From: Geosiphon pyriformis
Lineage: Eukaryota > Glomeromycota > Glomeromycetes > Archaeosporales > Geosiphonaceae
DNA: 64,000 bases
Direction of reading: 5' to 3'
Assembly (NCBI GenBank): GCA_016748015.1
Contig: JAAOMT010000727.1
Coordinates: forward strand, 279,689-343,688
In this document: positions 22,645 through 33,366 of the stretch, piece after piece
How positions within the stretch are numbered: the stretch's first letter is position 1
How the letters are laid out: each line of letters begins with the position of its first letter
Notes under the pieces: generated by a model
Told to the model about the DNA's origin: nothing
What the model saw: only the letters and a program-made list of their open reading frames with translations
Database searches by the model: none
Made by a program: the position numbers and the translations under genes

Positions 22645-22745
22645 GAGTGAGATCCAAATGCTACCTAATGCAATATATCAAACTAAGTGATCTAAACTAG
22701 GCACAAATTATGCACTTTCTACATGTGACCAGCCACTCAGACTGA
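22645..22745 (-). repeat. LINE 3' tail of the L1 copy
   Basis: The best preserved copy of the shared tail. On the minus strand it reads GGTCACATGTAGAAAGTGC, about 30 bases, then TTTGATATATTGCATTAGG. It follows the ORF2 stop. Family L2 carries the same tail, so it is the likely site recognised by the LINE reverse transcriptase. Confidence 0.7.
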
Positions 22746-23409
22746 TTAAAACAACATTACAAATCTATCAGAACAGAAACTATACTATCTACACCAGAAA
22801 AAAAACAGCAATATTTATGAAAACTAAAACAGATACCAAGTGCCTCAGCAATCTCAAGCAACCTAATCACCCTAGCTGAAAACATACATAACAAATCACA
22901 AGTTACTGAATACACAGAACCATCAAGCAGAATCAAACTGCTCTTTTCCATTAAAGCCTTATATTTAGCTCTAACCAATTATATGTCTATGTAGTGAGCA
23001 GCATCTAATTCCCAAACAAAATTAACAATAAACTTTCCTGCAGTTTTGGCATCACCCAGAATAGACATAGCTTCCTGAACCCAATCTTTAAACAAAAAGC
23101 CTTTGTCTACAGTGGTATACAACATATCATCAGTCACACACAAAGAAAGCACCTACAAGATGCGAGATAAAAGTAAACCCAAACCAGATACACAATGCTA
23201 CTTGGCCAGATAAGACATAAGAATGCTCTTACAGGCATCAGAATCAAATGTATAAACAAAGAAGTGATTGGAACTTTCCACATCACCACAGTACAGACAT
23301 GAAACACTTAGGTAAACCTTACTATACAAATGCTTCTGTACAGCAACCAGTAGATGGTGGTAGAGAGTTTTTAAAAAATAAGAGTGCAAACTAGCTGTAG
23401 ATTTACTGG
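22746..23409 (-). pseudogene. L1 LINE ORF2, C-terminal domain
   Basis: Last part of ORF2, entered from the GypA2 insertion point at 23409. It begins with Leu-His-Ser-Tyr-Phe-Leu-Lys (about 23390) and contains Cys-Leu-Tyr-Cys-Gly-Asp-Val-Glu followed by His about 4 residues on (about 23300-23265), a Cys/His cluster typical of the C-terminus of fungal LINE ORF2. The fourth ligand appears changed to Tyr. It ends with Arg-Ala-Lys-Tyr-Lys-Ala-Leu-Met-Glu-Lys (about 22970) and a short Val/Leu-rich tail stopping at about 22757. A stop at about 22979 and one near 23197 break the frame. The upstream partner is at 43534 onward. Confidence 0.75.
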
Positions 23410-24410
23410 TATTACCAGTAGAATTTTAGCTATTAATTAGCATAAAATTACCCTTATAATTCCTATAATTAATTAGTATATTAATATCATTTCAAATTAT
23501 CATTTATTATTTAATCAATTATCACATATCATGATTTAATTAAATAATCTAATTAGTATAACAGAAAATAGAATGATCAAATTACACAATACCTTGAACT
23601 TTGTAACATTCAAAAATTCGCCAAAATTTACAGAAATTTGCTGAAATTTATATGAAATTTGCCGAAATTTATAGAAATTTGCTGAAATTATGAATAATTT
23701 ACCCAAATTAATCAATAGTTCAGCGAAATAACTTGTAATGCATCAAAATGTATCTTTAGTTTGCTGAAATTTGAGCAAAGAGAAAAAGTGCAAGTTTATA
23801 GACTAGTACTACAACAAGTTGTATAAAAAAAAAGCTTTTTTCTTCAAGAAAATGTATCTTATTTTAGATTTATCCCTTAGAACTGTTCCTATATACACAA
23901 AAAAAAATAAATATCAAATAATTCAAATAACCAAATTCTTTAATTATTGCACTTGGAAAATCTCCAAAACCCAATTAACATTTCGAAATTAATTAGCTAC
24001 CAATTTCAGTAAACTGTTAGTGACTTCAGGCCTGGATAGAAAATGTTTCCCTTGACAGAATTCAATTTCTTTTACATTTCTTTTATATTTCTTTTATTTT
24101 CTTATTATAATAATTAGAGTAGCCTACAGACGAGATTCCTGTAGAAGAGTTGACTTTCACAGCAAAGTAACTACACATTTTTAAGTAAGCTTCTAGACAA
24201 GAAAGAGTTGACATTTACTATAATGTAACTACATAAAGTAACTGGCAAAGAATTAGTCATTTTACTTATAAGCCCAGCAGTTCAAATTATAAGAAATAAT
24301 TTGAAGATAAATTCAGTTATTAAAGGTTTAACTACTTCTAGCAAACGTGGATTTGCAACCAACAGACATTTACAACATTCAAAAAAAGAGACTAAAAACC
24401 TCTGGTAACA
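23410..24410 (+). repeat. 5' LTR of gypsy A2 (LTR-A)
   Basis: A 1001-bp LTR beginning TATTACCAGTAG (expected TGTTACC) and ending CTCTGGTAACA. It has more, less regular copies of the TTCNNNGAA-like word (23608-23775) than the solo LTR. A TATAAAAA box sits near 23822 and the hairpin GAAATTA/CAATTTC near 23985-24007. The primer-binding site TTTGGTGCTC follows at 24411-24420. Confidence 0.9.
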
Positions 24411-24455
24411 TTTGGTGCTCTTCCATAGAAATAACACAGCAACAACAAATTCAAA

Positions 24456-26170
24456 GTGGCAACCACACCAGACACAACAACTCTAGAGTATCATTAGTCA
24501 ATTTACACCCACTGCAAACAAAAATTCAACATCCCAGACAGAATTGAAGTTGTCAAGAAATCAGTATACCAATATATTGAAAATTGCATCAACAATTATC
24601 TTTTTGGAAACTACAACATTTCAAAAGTTAGAAGCAACCTCTACAATAATTTAAAGCACTATTCACAATTGGAAACAGAAGACCTGAACAGTAAAACACT
24701 TGCTACCTACTTCCAAAAACTTAATTTTAATATTATTGAGTACTGTGAAAAAAAATACCCAGTACAGCCCAAATATTCTTTTAACTTTGAATTAAAAACA
24801 GAGACAAGCAACAAAGACAAACAAAAAGTAAAACAATACTCAAGAACCACTCCAAACACTTCAATACTACTAAAGACAACTGCCAAACACTTGCAAACAT
24901 CTAAACAAGGAACCAGTATCAAATTATCACTTTCTATTACACTATTTCCAATTTTACTTGTTCAACCACAAACACCAAGTTTACCACTTAACCGTTTCTC
25001 TAGACCAGAAGATTTTCAGTCATCTAGAAATCCTACTTAACAACAGGAACCAATATCAACAAGTGCCAATATTATTGATTACTTACAGGAAAACGAAAGT
25101 AATCATTCAGAAAGCTTGGAAAGTGAAAAAACTAAACCAGAACCAGAAAAAGCCACAGAAAATGAAGAAAAAATGGCAACTGCTTATATTGCAAAGATTC
25201 CAGAATTCACAAGTGAAGATAATGATACCAGTCCTCAAGAATGGCTTGACAAAGTTCAAAAAACAGGAGATGCAAATGGTTGGAATGCAGCAAGAATGCT
25301 TAAAGCAATTTCATACTTTCTCCAAGGAACTGCAGAAGAATGATTTAAAAACTTAGAAGAACTATTTAAAAACTGGCAAGCATTCAAAGATGCTTTTCTA
25401 TAACAATTTACTGACAACAACACTTCTATCACTCTCAGAAACCACTTTCACAATATCAAGCAAGAAATATCTGAAACTGTTATAACCTATCTTGGAAGAT
25501 TCAACAAACTTCTCAGACAAATTTGACAATTGAAAACCAATGATTACTATTCTAATGCTCAAATTCTGGATTAGTTTATAGCAGGGTTAAAAGACAAACT
25601 GATTAAGAAAGTCCATCTACATGTTCCAGCAGACTTAGCAACTGCCATTAGACATGCAAAGAATTATGAAATGGCTATGGAAGAAGTGAACTACACCAAA
25701 CTTGTTAAATTGGCTATTGGAGAAACCAGCTCAGCAGCTGAAAAAAAGATAGACCAACTCACAAAGAAGGTTGAAAGCTATTTTACAAACCAACAACAAC
25801 AGCAGCAACAACCACAAAAATATCAACCATCACAGCAATACAACCAAAACAACTTTGGACCACCATCCAACAACCAATCTTAAAATTGTCACTATTGTGG
25901 AATTTCAAGACACTGGAAATGAGATTGCAGGAAACTACAAAGAGACCAACAAAACAGGAGTAATCAATGTTACTCTTCACTACAACAATCTTATTACCAA
26001 CCCCCACCACCAACTTATTATTCACCGAGACCACAAATTCAAAACAGCTATTATCAACCAGCTCCACAACCAATTCAACAACAATATCAGCAACCTTTAC
26101 CAATTCAGCAATATCAGACACCACCCACTCAACAATATCAAATACCAGCAAGAAGATTGGTTCAACATAA
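24456..26170 (+). pseudogene. Gypsy A2 Gag with CCHC knuckle
   Basis: Gag forms the particle and binds the RNA genome. The first module (24456-25030) is a helical region aligned with the first 100 residues of B3 Gag. The presumed start codon reads GTG at 24456, with stops upstream in frame. The capsid-like module begins at about 25174 with Ala-Lys-Ile-Pro-Glu-Phe and carries a Trp-(Leu)-Asp-Lys block and the Gly-Arg-Phe-Asn-Lys-Leu-Leu-Arg-Gln stretch (about 25495-25520) typical of retrotransposon Gag. A Gln-run (25790-25815) leads to a C-x2-C-x4-H-x4-C knuckle at 25887-25928. Stops occur where Trp (25342, 25920) or Gln (25402, 25575) is expected. After the knuckle a Pro/Gln/Tyr-rich tail runs to 26170. 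Confidence 0.85.
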
Positions 26171-26429
26171 CTAATTCACACCCCAAAATCAATTTCAGAA
26201 TAATAACAACAGAATTAATCCAAATAACCAGTTGGTTCTCCGAAATTCTGGTCAGCAAAGATCCAATCACTATTACACTTAATCCAGTTATCTTACAATA
26301 CCAGAGGAATTGGATTTTTAACAACCTGCACTTTTTAAAAGTGAAATTGCAACACCCAGATCAAACTCTTCCAACAACATTATTCCACCAGCTCAAATTG
26401 TCCAAAATGCCAATCTTTCAGATATATTC

Positions 26430-26829
26430 CCATTCGAATTTGAAGCAAATGAATTACTATTCTTGCTTAGTAATACAGCAGCTAATAAACAAAAAGCTAT
26501 CACTGCCATGTATACTGAAGCTACAGTAGAAGGAAAACCCATCTGACTAATTCTAGACAATAGATCAGCTGGAAGTATTATCACCTACCAGTTAATGCAA
26601 CAGCTTCAAAAAACTGTTGACAGACCAGCCCAAACTGTAATTGTTACAGCAGATGGTATAAAAAAGACACCAGTAGGAGAAATTGACAATTTTCCATTCA
26701 CCATTGATGGAATTACCATTCCAGTCAAAGTTCTAGTCATGGATGCACCCCAATACCAAGCTTTGGTCGGAAATAATTGGCTTCTTAAGGCCAATGCAAA
26801 CTTGGAGTGAGAAACTCAGGAATTAAAAA
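26430..26829 (+). pseudogene. Gypsy A2 aspartic protease
   Basis: A retropepsin-like domain in the same frame as Gag. The block Ile-Tyr/Met-Tyr-Thr-Glu-Ala is followed by Leu-Ile-Leu-Asp-Asn-Arg-Ser-Ala-Gly at 26550-26576. The family active site is Asp-Ser/Thr-Gly; family B copies here read Asp-Ser-Gly, so Asn-Arg reflects G-to-A damage and the enzyme would be inactive. The later block Val-Leu-Val-Met-Asp-Ala-Pro-Gln-Tyr-x-Ala-Leu-Val-Gly-Asn-Asn-Trp-Leu (26730-26785) is the conserved C-terminal strand/helix. In-frame stops appear at 26545 and 26808. Confidence 0.8.
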
Positions 26830-27700
26830 TCTCATACCAAGAATAATACACTATAGTATCTGCTACTTGTGGTACTTTTAACAAACAATCAAAAAAAGCC
26901 CCAGTATTTGAATTTGAAGAGGAAAAAGAAATGCCACTTACTCAAACCTACATGGCTCTTGGATCAACATCCAATTGGGCTGAGGAAACAGAACAGGAGA
27001 TTTTTGAAGAATCAAGAGAATGGAAGAAAGTTAGATATTCTACACCAGAACCACGGAAACAACCATCCTATATTCCACTCAAATGCAAAGATTGCAACAA
27101 GAAACTTTCATCAATGAGAGCATGTATTTCTCCAAAAGAAGAATATGAAACTCATACCTGTTACTTTTGCAAAGCATGCCATAAAAAACGATTTGGATCT
27201 CCAAAAAAAAGTGGAAAATAGGACAATACATCTTGTTTTACATGTGGAGATATGTTACCAGAAGAATGCAACTGGATTGATGTTGCAATAAGAGGAGGAA
27301 TATGTGATCAAACCTGTCAATATGCTCTATCAATTTCGGAAAAAGTCAGAAGAGGAACACCATTTGATGCAGCATACAACAGTGTTTTCAATAAACTTTA
27401 CCATTACCCTTATAATGCTGAAATGATTTTTGACTTAGCAATGGCATTGATCAATGGAGCCATTCAAGAAAATGTCCACCAAATGAAAGAAGCTAAATAC
27501 ATTGAGTATACCATGGAATTAGCTGGATTTGATTATGAAGATGAAGTAGAAACCTACCACCAAATTGCAAGCCACACATACTCGACTCAAGAAGCTCAAA
27601 TTCAATGATTAGAGTAAATGAATATTCAATTGTGTGAAAAATGCATCATGTCTTGTGATGACAAATGGTGTCTAGAATGCTATGCTCTTAGCATTCCCCT
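26830..27700 (+). pseudogene. Gypsy A2 Cys-rich probable zinc domain
   Basis: I do not know this domain from other gypsy elements. After an acidic linker the first cluster is Cys-Lys-Asp-Cys-(x8)-Cys (27082-27123), then Cys-Tyr-Phe-Cys-Lys-Ala-Cys (27160-27180). The second is Cys-Phe-Thr-Cys-Gly (27234-27248), then Gly-Gly-Ile-Cys-Asp-Gln-Thr-Cys (about 27297-27320). A helical stretch without Cys follows (27330-27600), and the third cluster is Cys-Glu-Lys-Cys-x4-Cys-x4-Cys-x2-Cys (27630-27680). Spacing of Cys pairs is kept in families B and C, which argues for metal binding. It sits between protease and dUTPase in the same frame. Possible roles are nucleic-acid or protein binding; nothing visible decides between them. 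Stops near 27222 and 27606. Confidence 0.7.
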
Positions 27701-27719
27701 GTCAGAGGAGAATAATGAA

Positions 27720-28235
27720 AATAAAATCGAATTTGGAGTATTCGAACTAGTAGAAGAACTACCAACCATCCCCATCTATCTTCTTAAAAAGCAACCACCT
27801 CTACAACTTAAATATTTTGACAACCATGGCCAAGGAATCAGACCAGAAAAAGCACACGAAATTGATGCCAGATATGACCTAAGATACCCAGAAAAAGATA
27901 CTTTGATTCTCCAACCAAAGTCTTTGACAAAAATAAATCTCAAAATTGCTCTTGAAATTCTACCTGGAGCAATGGTTCAAATTGCCTTCAAATTATCATT
28001 GGCAAGCAAAAGAATCAATATTAGAGGAGGAGTTATAGATGCAGGATACACTAGAGACATTACCATCATGTTGCAGAATGAAACAGACAAACCATTCAAG
28101 ATTGAACATGCTGAAAAAATTGCTCAAGCAATTTACCTATTCTTAATCAATATTTCGGGTCTACAATCAGTTAACAACAGAGAACAATTGGGAAAAAGTG
28201 AAAGAAAAACTCAAGATTTTGGTTCAACTAGATGA
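27720..28235 (+). pseudogene. Gypsy A2 dUTPase domain
   Basis: Trimeric-type dUTPase, which hydrolyses dUTP to dUMP and keeps uracil out of new DNA. The five family motifs occur in order. Motif 1 is Asp-Ala-Arg-Tyr-Asp-Leu (about 27864-27881). Motif 2 is degenerate, Phe-Lys-Leu-Ser-Leu-Ala-Ser-Lys (about 27988). Motif 3 is Gly-Gly-Val-Ile-Asp-Ala-Gly-Tyr with the catalytic Asp and Tyr present (28027-28050). Motif 4 is Glu-Lys-Ile-Ala-Gln-Ala (about 28111). Motif 5 is Asp-Phe-Gly-Ser-Thr (about 28218). Length (about 135 residues from motif 1 to the end) fits the family. The Arg-Ser of motif 2, which holds the phosphate, is altered, so activity of this copy is doubtful. The frame is open from 27618 to 28235. 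Homologous domains lie in copies C and B2. Confidence 0.85.
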
Positions 28236-30079
28236 TTTACAGTTTTAGTAAACATAGCTCTTAAAATACAAAATGAATCTCACCAGATTCATCAACTTCC
28301 CCAACCAATTACCATTTCACTTTTTGGAGAACATTACGAAATTTACACTTGCTCAAAACCCACTATTACTCAACAAATCTTTGAATCCAATGAACAAATC
28401 TGTTTGAAGCATAAAATCTCAATTCCAAACGTTTATATTCCCAAAGGAATGAAAAAATTTTGAGTTACATTCTATAACCCCAATAATTACCTTATTGTTT
28501 TATTAAACAAATTAGAGATTGGAATCATACACAGCAATATTTTTCAAGATGAAAACCCTCAAATTGTCTCTAATTTTATCGAAATTGTAAGGCACACTCT
28601 ACTCCCAAATTCAAATATCATTCCCACTACTGAAAACTACCATCTTTTGGAAGAAAAACTCTCTCGTATTAACATGGGTCCCTTAGAACTTCAACAACAA
28701 AGACAATTGAAACAATTGATAGTTGAATTTGCAGATATATTTGCAAAAGACTACAATGACCTGGGAAAAACGGATATTGTTCAACATCAGATCCATACAA
28801 GAGATGCTTCACCAAAATGTTAGCAAGCTTATAGAGTGCCATCTGCCAGTCACCAATTCATCAAAGAAGAAGTCCAGAGAATGTTCAATAACGGATTGAT
28901 TCAACCATCAAGAAGTTCTTGGGCCTTACCAGTAGTCCTTGTCAAAAAGAAAAATAGAAAAATCAGATTTTGTGTTAACTATTGCTAATTAAACAGTATG
29001 ACAATTGGAGATGCCTACCCTCTTTTAAGAATTGATAATATGTTAGATGCTTTAGGAAAGCCAAGTTCTTCTCAACTTTAGACTTGGAAAGTGGATACTG
29101 GCAAGTCGAAATGGACCCAAAAGACTGACCCAAAACAGCATTTACCACCCAAAAAGGAAACTATGAGTTCAATGTTATGTCTTTTGGACTCTACAATGCA
29201 CTGGCAACATTTCAGCGACTCATGGATGTTGTATATGAAGGGCTCTTGTGGCAATCAGTAGTTGTCTATCTTGATAACACTAATGTATACTCACCAAGCT
29301 TTAAAGCCCACCTTATTCACCTACGAAAAGTTTTTTAACAATTACGGAAAGCAGGATTAAAGTTAAACATTGAAAAATGTCACTTTAGAAAAACAAGCTT
29401 GATTTTTCTTGGACACATAGTTAGTAAAGATGGAGTCAAACCAAATCCAGGAACAATCAGTGCTGTCAAAAACTTTCAAACTTCCAGAAATACTACAGAA
29501 CTATGAGAATTTGTAGGATTAGCCTCTTACTATCAAAAATTCATAAAAGAATTCTCAGAAATTGCCAAACCACTCAATTATCTTACCAACAAAAACATGC
29601 TATACAAATGGACTGAAGAACAACAAAAAGCTTTTGAAACTCTCAAAACAAAATTGACATCAGCCCCAGTTCTTGCTAACCCAGACTTCAACAAACAATT
29701 TCAATTAGCCACTGATACTTTATACATAGCATTTGGTGCCATCTTATTACAATTAGATGAAAATGGGCAAGAACAAATCATCGTCTATGCTAGTAGAACA
29801 CTCAAACCAACAGAACTAAAATATGGCTCAACTGAATTAGAAGCTGCCACAGTCATCTGGGCTCTTAAACATTTTCAACAATATCTAAAAAATGGAAAAG
29901 AATTTGACATCATAACTAACAATATTGATCTTAAATGGCTCAATAAAAAGAAAACTGAACAAAATGCCAAACAGTCTCAATTGAATAACTTCTTAGCAGA
30001 CTACAAATATATTGTACACCACAAACCAGGAAAAATACACACTAATGTTGACAGCCTCTCAAGGATGAGACAATATTAA
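28236..30079 (+). pseudogene. Gypsy A2 linker, RT and RNase H
   Basis: The linker (28236-28670) has stops at 28233 and 28461. RT starts near 28680 and includes the Leu-Val-Lys-Lys-Lys-Asn block (28940-28960). A one-base loss near 29056 shifts the frame within the Lys-Ala-Lys-Phe-Phe-Ser-Thr-Leu-Asp block. The active site Tyr-Leu-Asp-Asp reads Tyr-Leu-Asp-Asn at 29267-29278, so the polymerase is dead. The last stretch (29597-30079, 160 codons, open) holds the fingers/connection end, RNase H with Ala-Thr-Asp (29707-29715) and Glu (about 29840), and the conserved His-His-Lys-Pro-Gly-Lys (about 30020). Stops occur at about 29126, 29337 and 29505. Confidence 0.85.
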
Positions 30080-30329
30080 TACCAACATCAACACCAACAA
30101 ACTTAACAGTAAAACAAACAACAAAATCAACAACAATAGATTCAGAAAACTACAACAACATCAAAAACTATTGGGAGACTCTTACCATGTCAGAAAATTG
30201 GTCCCCAAGTAAAAAACATCGATTATAACACCAATCCAAACAATATTTTATACACCACAACAAAATCTATTACAAAAATCATAAAAATCCAAACCAACCA
30301 CTCAAATTAGTACAGGAAAATGAAAAAGA

Positions 30330-31521
30330 AACAATTTTATATAACATGCACACAGATCCGTCTTCAGCACACTTGGAAAGAGATAAAACAATTCAAAGAA
30401 CTCTTGAACATTATTTTTGGCCTAACATGCAAAAAGACATTTAACAATATGTAAAATCTTATAATAGTTGTCAAAGAAGAGAAAAAACTCATCCCACAGA
30501 ACCTTTAAATCCAATCAAAGTTGAACAACCATTTGACAGAGTTGAAATTGATTTAGTCAGACCATTACCTATTACAACCCAAGAAAATTGCTATATTGCA
30601 GTAGCAGTAGATTATTTTACCAAATGGCCTGAAGCTAGAGCCATCCAAAGAGCAGATGCAAAATTAGTAGCAAATTTGATCTATGAAGACATTATTTGTA
30701 GACATGAATGTCCAATTGAACTCTTATCTGATCAAGAAACACATTTTGTGAACAACTTAATACAAGAAATTTGTGAATGATTCAATGTTATAAGACCTTT
30801 ATTATCGTCTTATCATTTTCAAACAAATGGACTTGTAGAATGTTTCAACAGAACATTGTGTGAATTGTTAGCCAAAGTTTCAACAGATTTTGAGCAGGAA
30901 TGAGATATTTTTATTCCATCAGTGTTACTAGCATACAGAACACTAAAACAAGATACTATAAAACACACACCATTTGACTTTACTTATAAAAGAACAGCAA
31001 TATTACCAATTAATTTCACAGTAAAAACATATCCAGTGCAACCAATCAATGAAGAAAACTTTCAAAAAACACTCCAAAGAAGGGCCTACACTTTTCTCAG
31101 TACACTGAAAGAAAAAAGAAGAATAGCAGCAACTCATATTGAACATTCCCAAGTTCAACAAAAAGAAAGACATGACAACAAATTACCACCCATTATCAAC
31201 AAATTTAAAGTTGGAAATAAAGTTCTCTTACACAGAACTAAGGCTAAAAAACAATGAAGTGAAAAATTTGAAAACAAATGGGATGAACTATTTTATATTT
31301 ACAAAATTCTAGGCAATAGATCATACAAGTTAAGACTTGATGATAAAATACTAGCAAAAGTTGCACATAGAGACAGATTGAAACACTATCATTTCAGAAA
31401 CAATCTTGAAACATTAATTCCACAAATTGGTACATATTCCCGTTTAATTAATCCTGAAGATATTCCCCAAAATTTAGAACCAATAATTATAATAGAACAA
31501 CAACCAAACTTAAACACTTAA
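30330..31521 (+). pseudogene. Gypsy A2 integrase
   Basis: The H2C2 module (about 30345-30480) is damaged: Cys of the first Cys pair reads Tyr (Ser-Tyr-Asn-Ser-Cys). In the core, Glu-Ile-Asp-Leu-Val (about 30545) keeps the first catalytic Asp, Ser-Asp-Gln (about 30727) the second, and Leu-Val-Glu (about 30832) the Glu. Stops appear at 30442, 30778 and 30901, and one at 31255 in the C-terminal domain. The frame 30922-31257 is open and carries the Leu-Ala-Tyr-Arg-Thr-Leu-Lys block. The domain ends with an Asn-Leu-Glu-Pro-Ile tail and a TAA near 31519. Confidence 0.8.
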
Positions 31522-31671
31522 ATTTTACAATAATTTTTTAATAAAAACACAAAGACAAAAAATAGTAAAAAATTACAAAAAAACACCCAAACCCAAAAAC
31601 AAATAAAAACTCCATATCCAAAAATAATTTTCTTTATTCTCTTTTTTCATAATTAGTCAATTTTATTATAA

Positions 31672-32375
31672 TTATTCCTCGAAATATTCAACAAATATCA
31701 CAAAAGTTAATGTTAGTCTTGAAAACACTTCCTGACTTATTCATAACAAGTAATGGAAGTCAAATTAATTACATTTAGAAAAAAACCACAGTCTCAGTAG
31801 TAAATCATTTACAGAACTATCACTCCTATAGAAGAAAAACAAGAAGTCACTCTGAAAATAGGTTACCAAGACTTTTGAAGCAAGCACTGAAAGAAAATCT
31901 TTTAATTGTCTTTATTAACATTCCACTAAATGCTACAATGCAACAAAAACTTCTACTATTTTTCAATGAACAGAACAATGAACACACCCCTATCTATAAA
32001 TACTTTTACATTGAAAAAACACTTTATGAACGAAAACTGGAACTTAAAACAACAAATCTCACTCCTGAAGCTATACAAAAACAAATTCATAATGAATTCA
32101 AAACAGCAGCTGGACCAACAAACACTTGCTACAAACTTAGAGCAGCTTTTAGACTCTATAATTTGTTTAATACTTGTAAAAATTTTCTACAAAATTTAAT
32201 ACTACAACCAATGAAAGTCCAATATATTGGCAAACTCACAGAACTGAAATTTCAACAATTTTCAGACCAGATTACTTCAATTATTTTGGATCACTATCTC
32301 AATATTACAGATAGTGCTTGGACTTTGACGGAGCTCAGTCTTGAGGAGAAGATTATGTTATCAGTAGAATTTTAG
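31672..32375 (+). pseudogene. Gypsy A2 ORF3 (accessory protein, start lost)
   Basis: This aligns with the intact ORF3 of A1 over its whole length. The expected ATG reads ATA, one stop replaces a Gln-like codon near 31778, and the frame from 31875 to 32375 (166 codons) is open. The central Tyr-Lys-Tyr-Phe-Tyr block (about 31998) and the Leu-Thr-Glu-Leu-Lys-Phe-Gln-Gln-Phe block (about 32240) are identical or nearly so to A1. The stop lies inside the 3' LTR, as in A1. Function unknown. Confidence 0.65.
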
Positions 32376-33366
32376 CTATTAATTAACATGAAATTACCCT
32401 TATAATTCCTATAATTAATTAATATATTAATATTATTTCAAATTATCATTTATTATTTAATCAATTATCACATATCACAATTCAATTAAATAATCTAATT
32501 AGTATAACAGAAAGTAAGATGATCAAATTACACAATACCCTGAACTTTGTAACATTCAAAAATTCACCAAAATTTACAGAAATTTGCCAAAATTTATATG
32601 AAATTCGCCGAAATTTATAGAAATTCACTGAAATTATGAATAGTTCATCCAAATTAATCAATAGTTCAGCAAAATAACTTGTAGTTCATCAAAATGTATC
32701 TTTAGTTTGCCGAAATTTGAGCAAAGAGAAAAAGTGCAAGTTCATAGATTAGTACTACAACAAGTTGTATAAAAAAAAAGCTTTTCTTTTCAAGAAAATG
32801 TATCTTACTTTAGATTTATCCTTTAGAACTGTTCTTATACACAAAAAAGAAATAAATATCAAATAATTCGAAATACCAAATTTTTTAATTATTGCACTTA
32901 GAAAATCTCCAAAACCCAACTAACATTTCGAAATTAATTAGCTACCAATTTCAGTAAACTGTTAGTAACTTCAGGCCTGAATAGAAAACGTTTCCCTTGA
33001 CAGAATTCAATTTTTTTTACTTTTCTTTTACTTTTATTTTATTTTCTTATTATAATGATTAGAGTAGCTTACAGATGAGATTCCTGTAGAAGAGTTGACT
33101 TTCACAGCAAAGTAACTACACATTTTTAAGTGAGCTTCCAGACAAGCAATTTTTGGAAAAGAGTTGATGTTTATTATAATGTAACTACATAAAGTAACTG
33201 GCAAGGAATTGGCCATTTTACTTATAAGCCCAGCAGTTTAAATTATAAGAGATAATTTGAAGATAAATTCAGTTACTAGAAGTTTAACTACTTCTAGCAA
33301 ACATGGATTTGCAACCAACAAACGTTTACAACATTCAAAAAAAGAGACCAAAAACTTCCAGTAATA
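32356..33366 (+). repeat. 3' LTR of gypsy A2 (LTR-A)
   Basis: A 1011-bp LTR that begins TGTTATCAGTAG and ends CCAGTAATA. It is preceded by the purine stretch GAGGAGAAGA. It aligns with the 5' LTR at 23410-24410 with many transitions, so the insertion is not recent. It is followed by the duplicated CTGG. Confidence 0.9.

Larger units (their letters stand above)
23410..33366 (+). mobile_element. Gypsy copy A2, full length with target duplication
   Basis: A complete Ty3/gypsy element of 9957 bp in L1 ORF2, flanked by CTGG at 23406-23409 and 33367-33370. Order: 5' LTR, primer-binding site, Gag, protease, Cys-rich domain, dUTPase, RT, RNase H, integrase, ORF3, purine tract, 3' LTR. Gag to RT lies in one frame apart from stops, so a single Gag-Pol polyprotein was likely. 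A frameshift near 29056 and more than a dozen stops make it non-functional. Confidence 0.9.

Noticed and set aside
25783-26151. Minus-strand 122-codon frame rich in Val
   Set aside because: Mirror of the Gln/Asn/Thr-rich Gag linker of A2; simple codon runs open the opposite strand.
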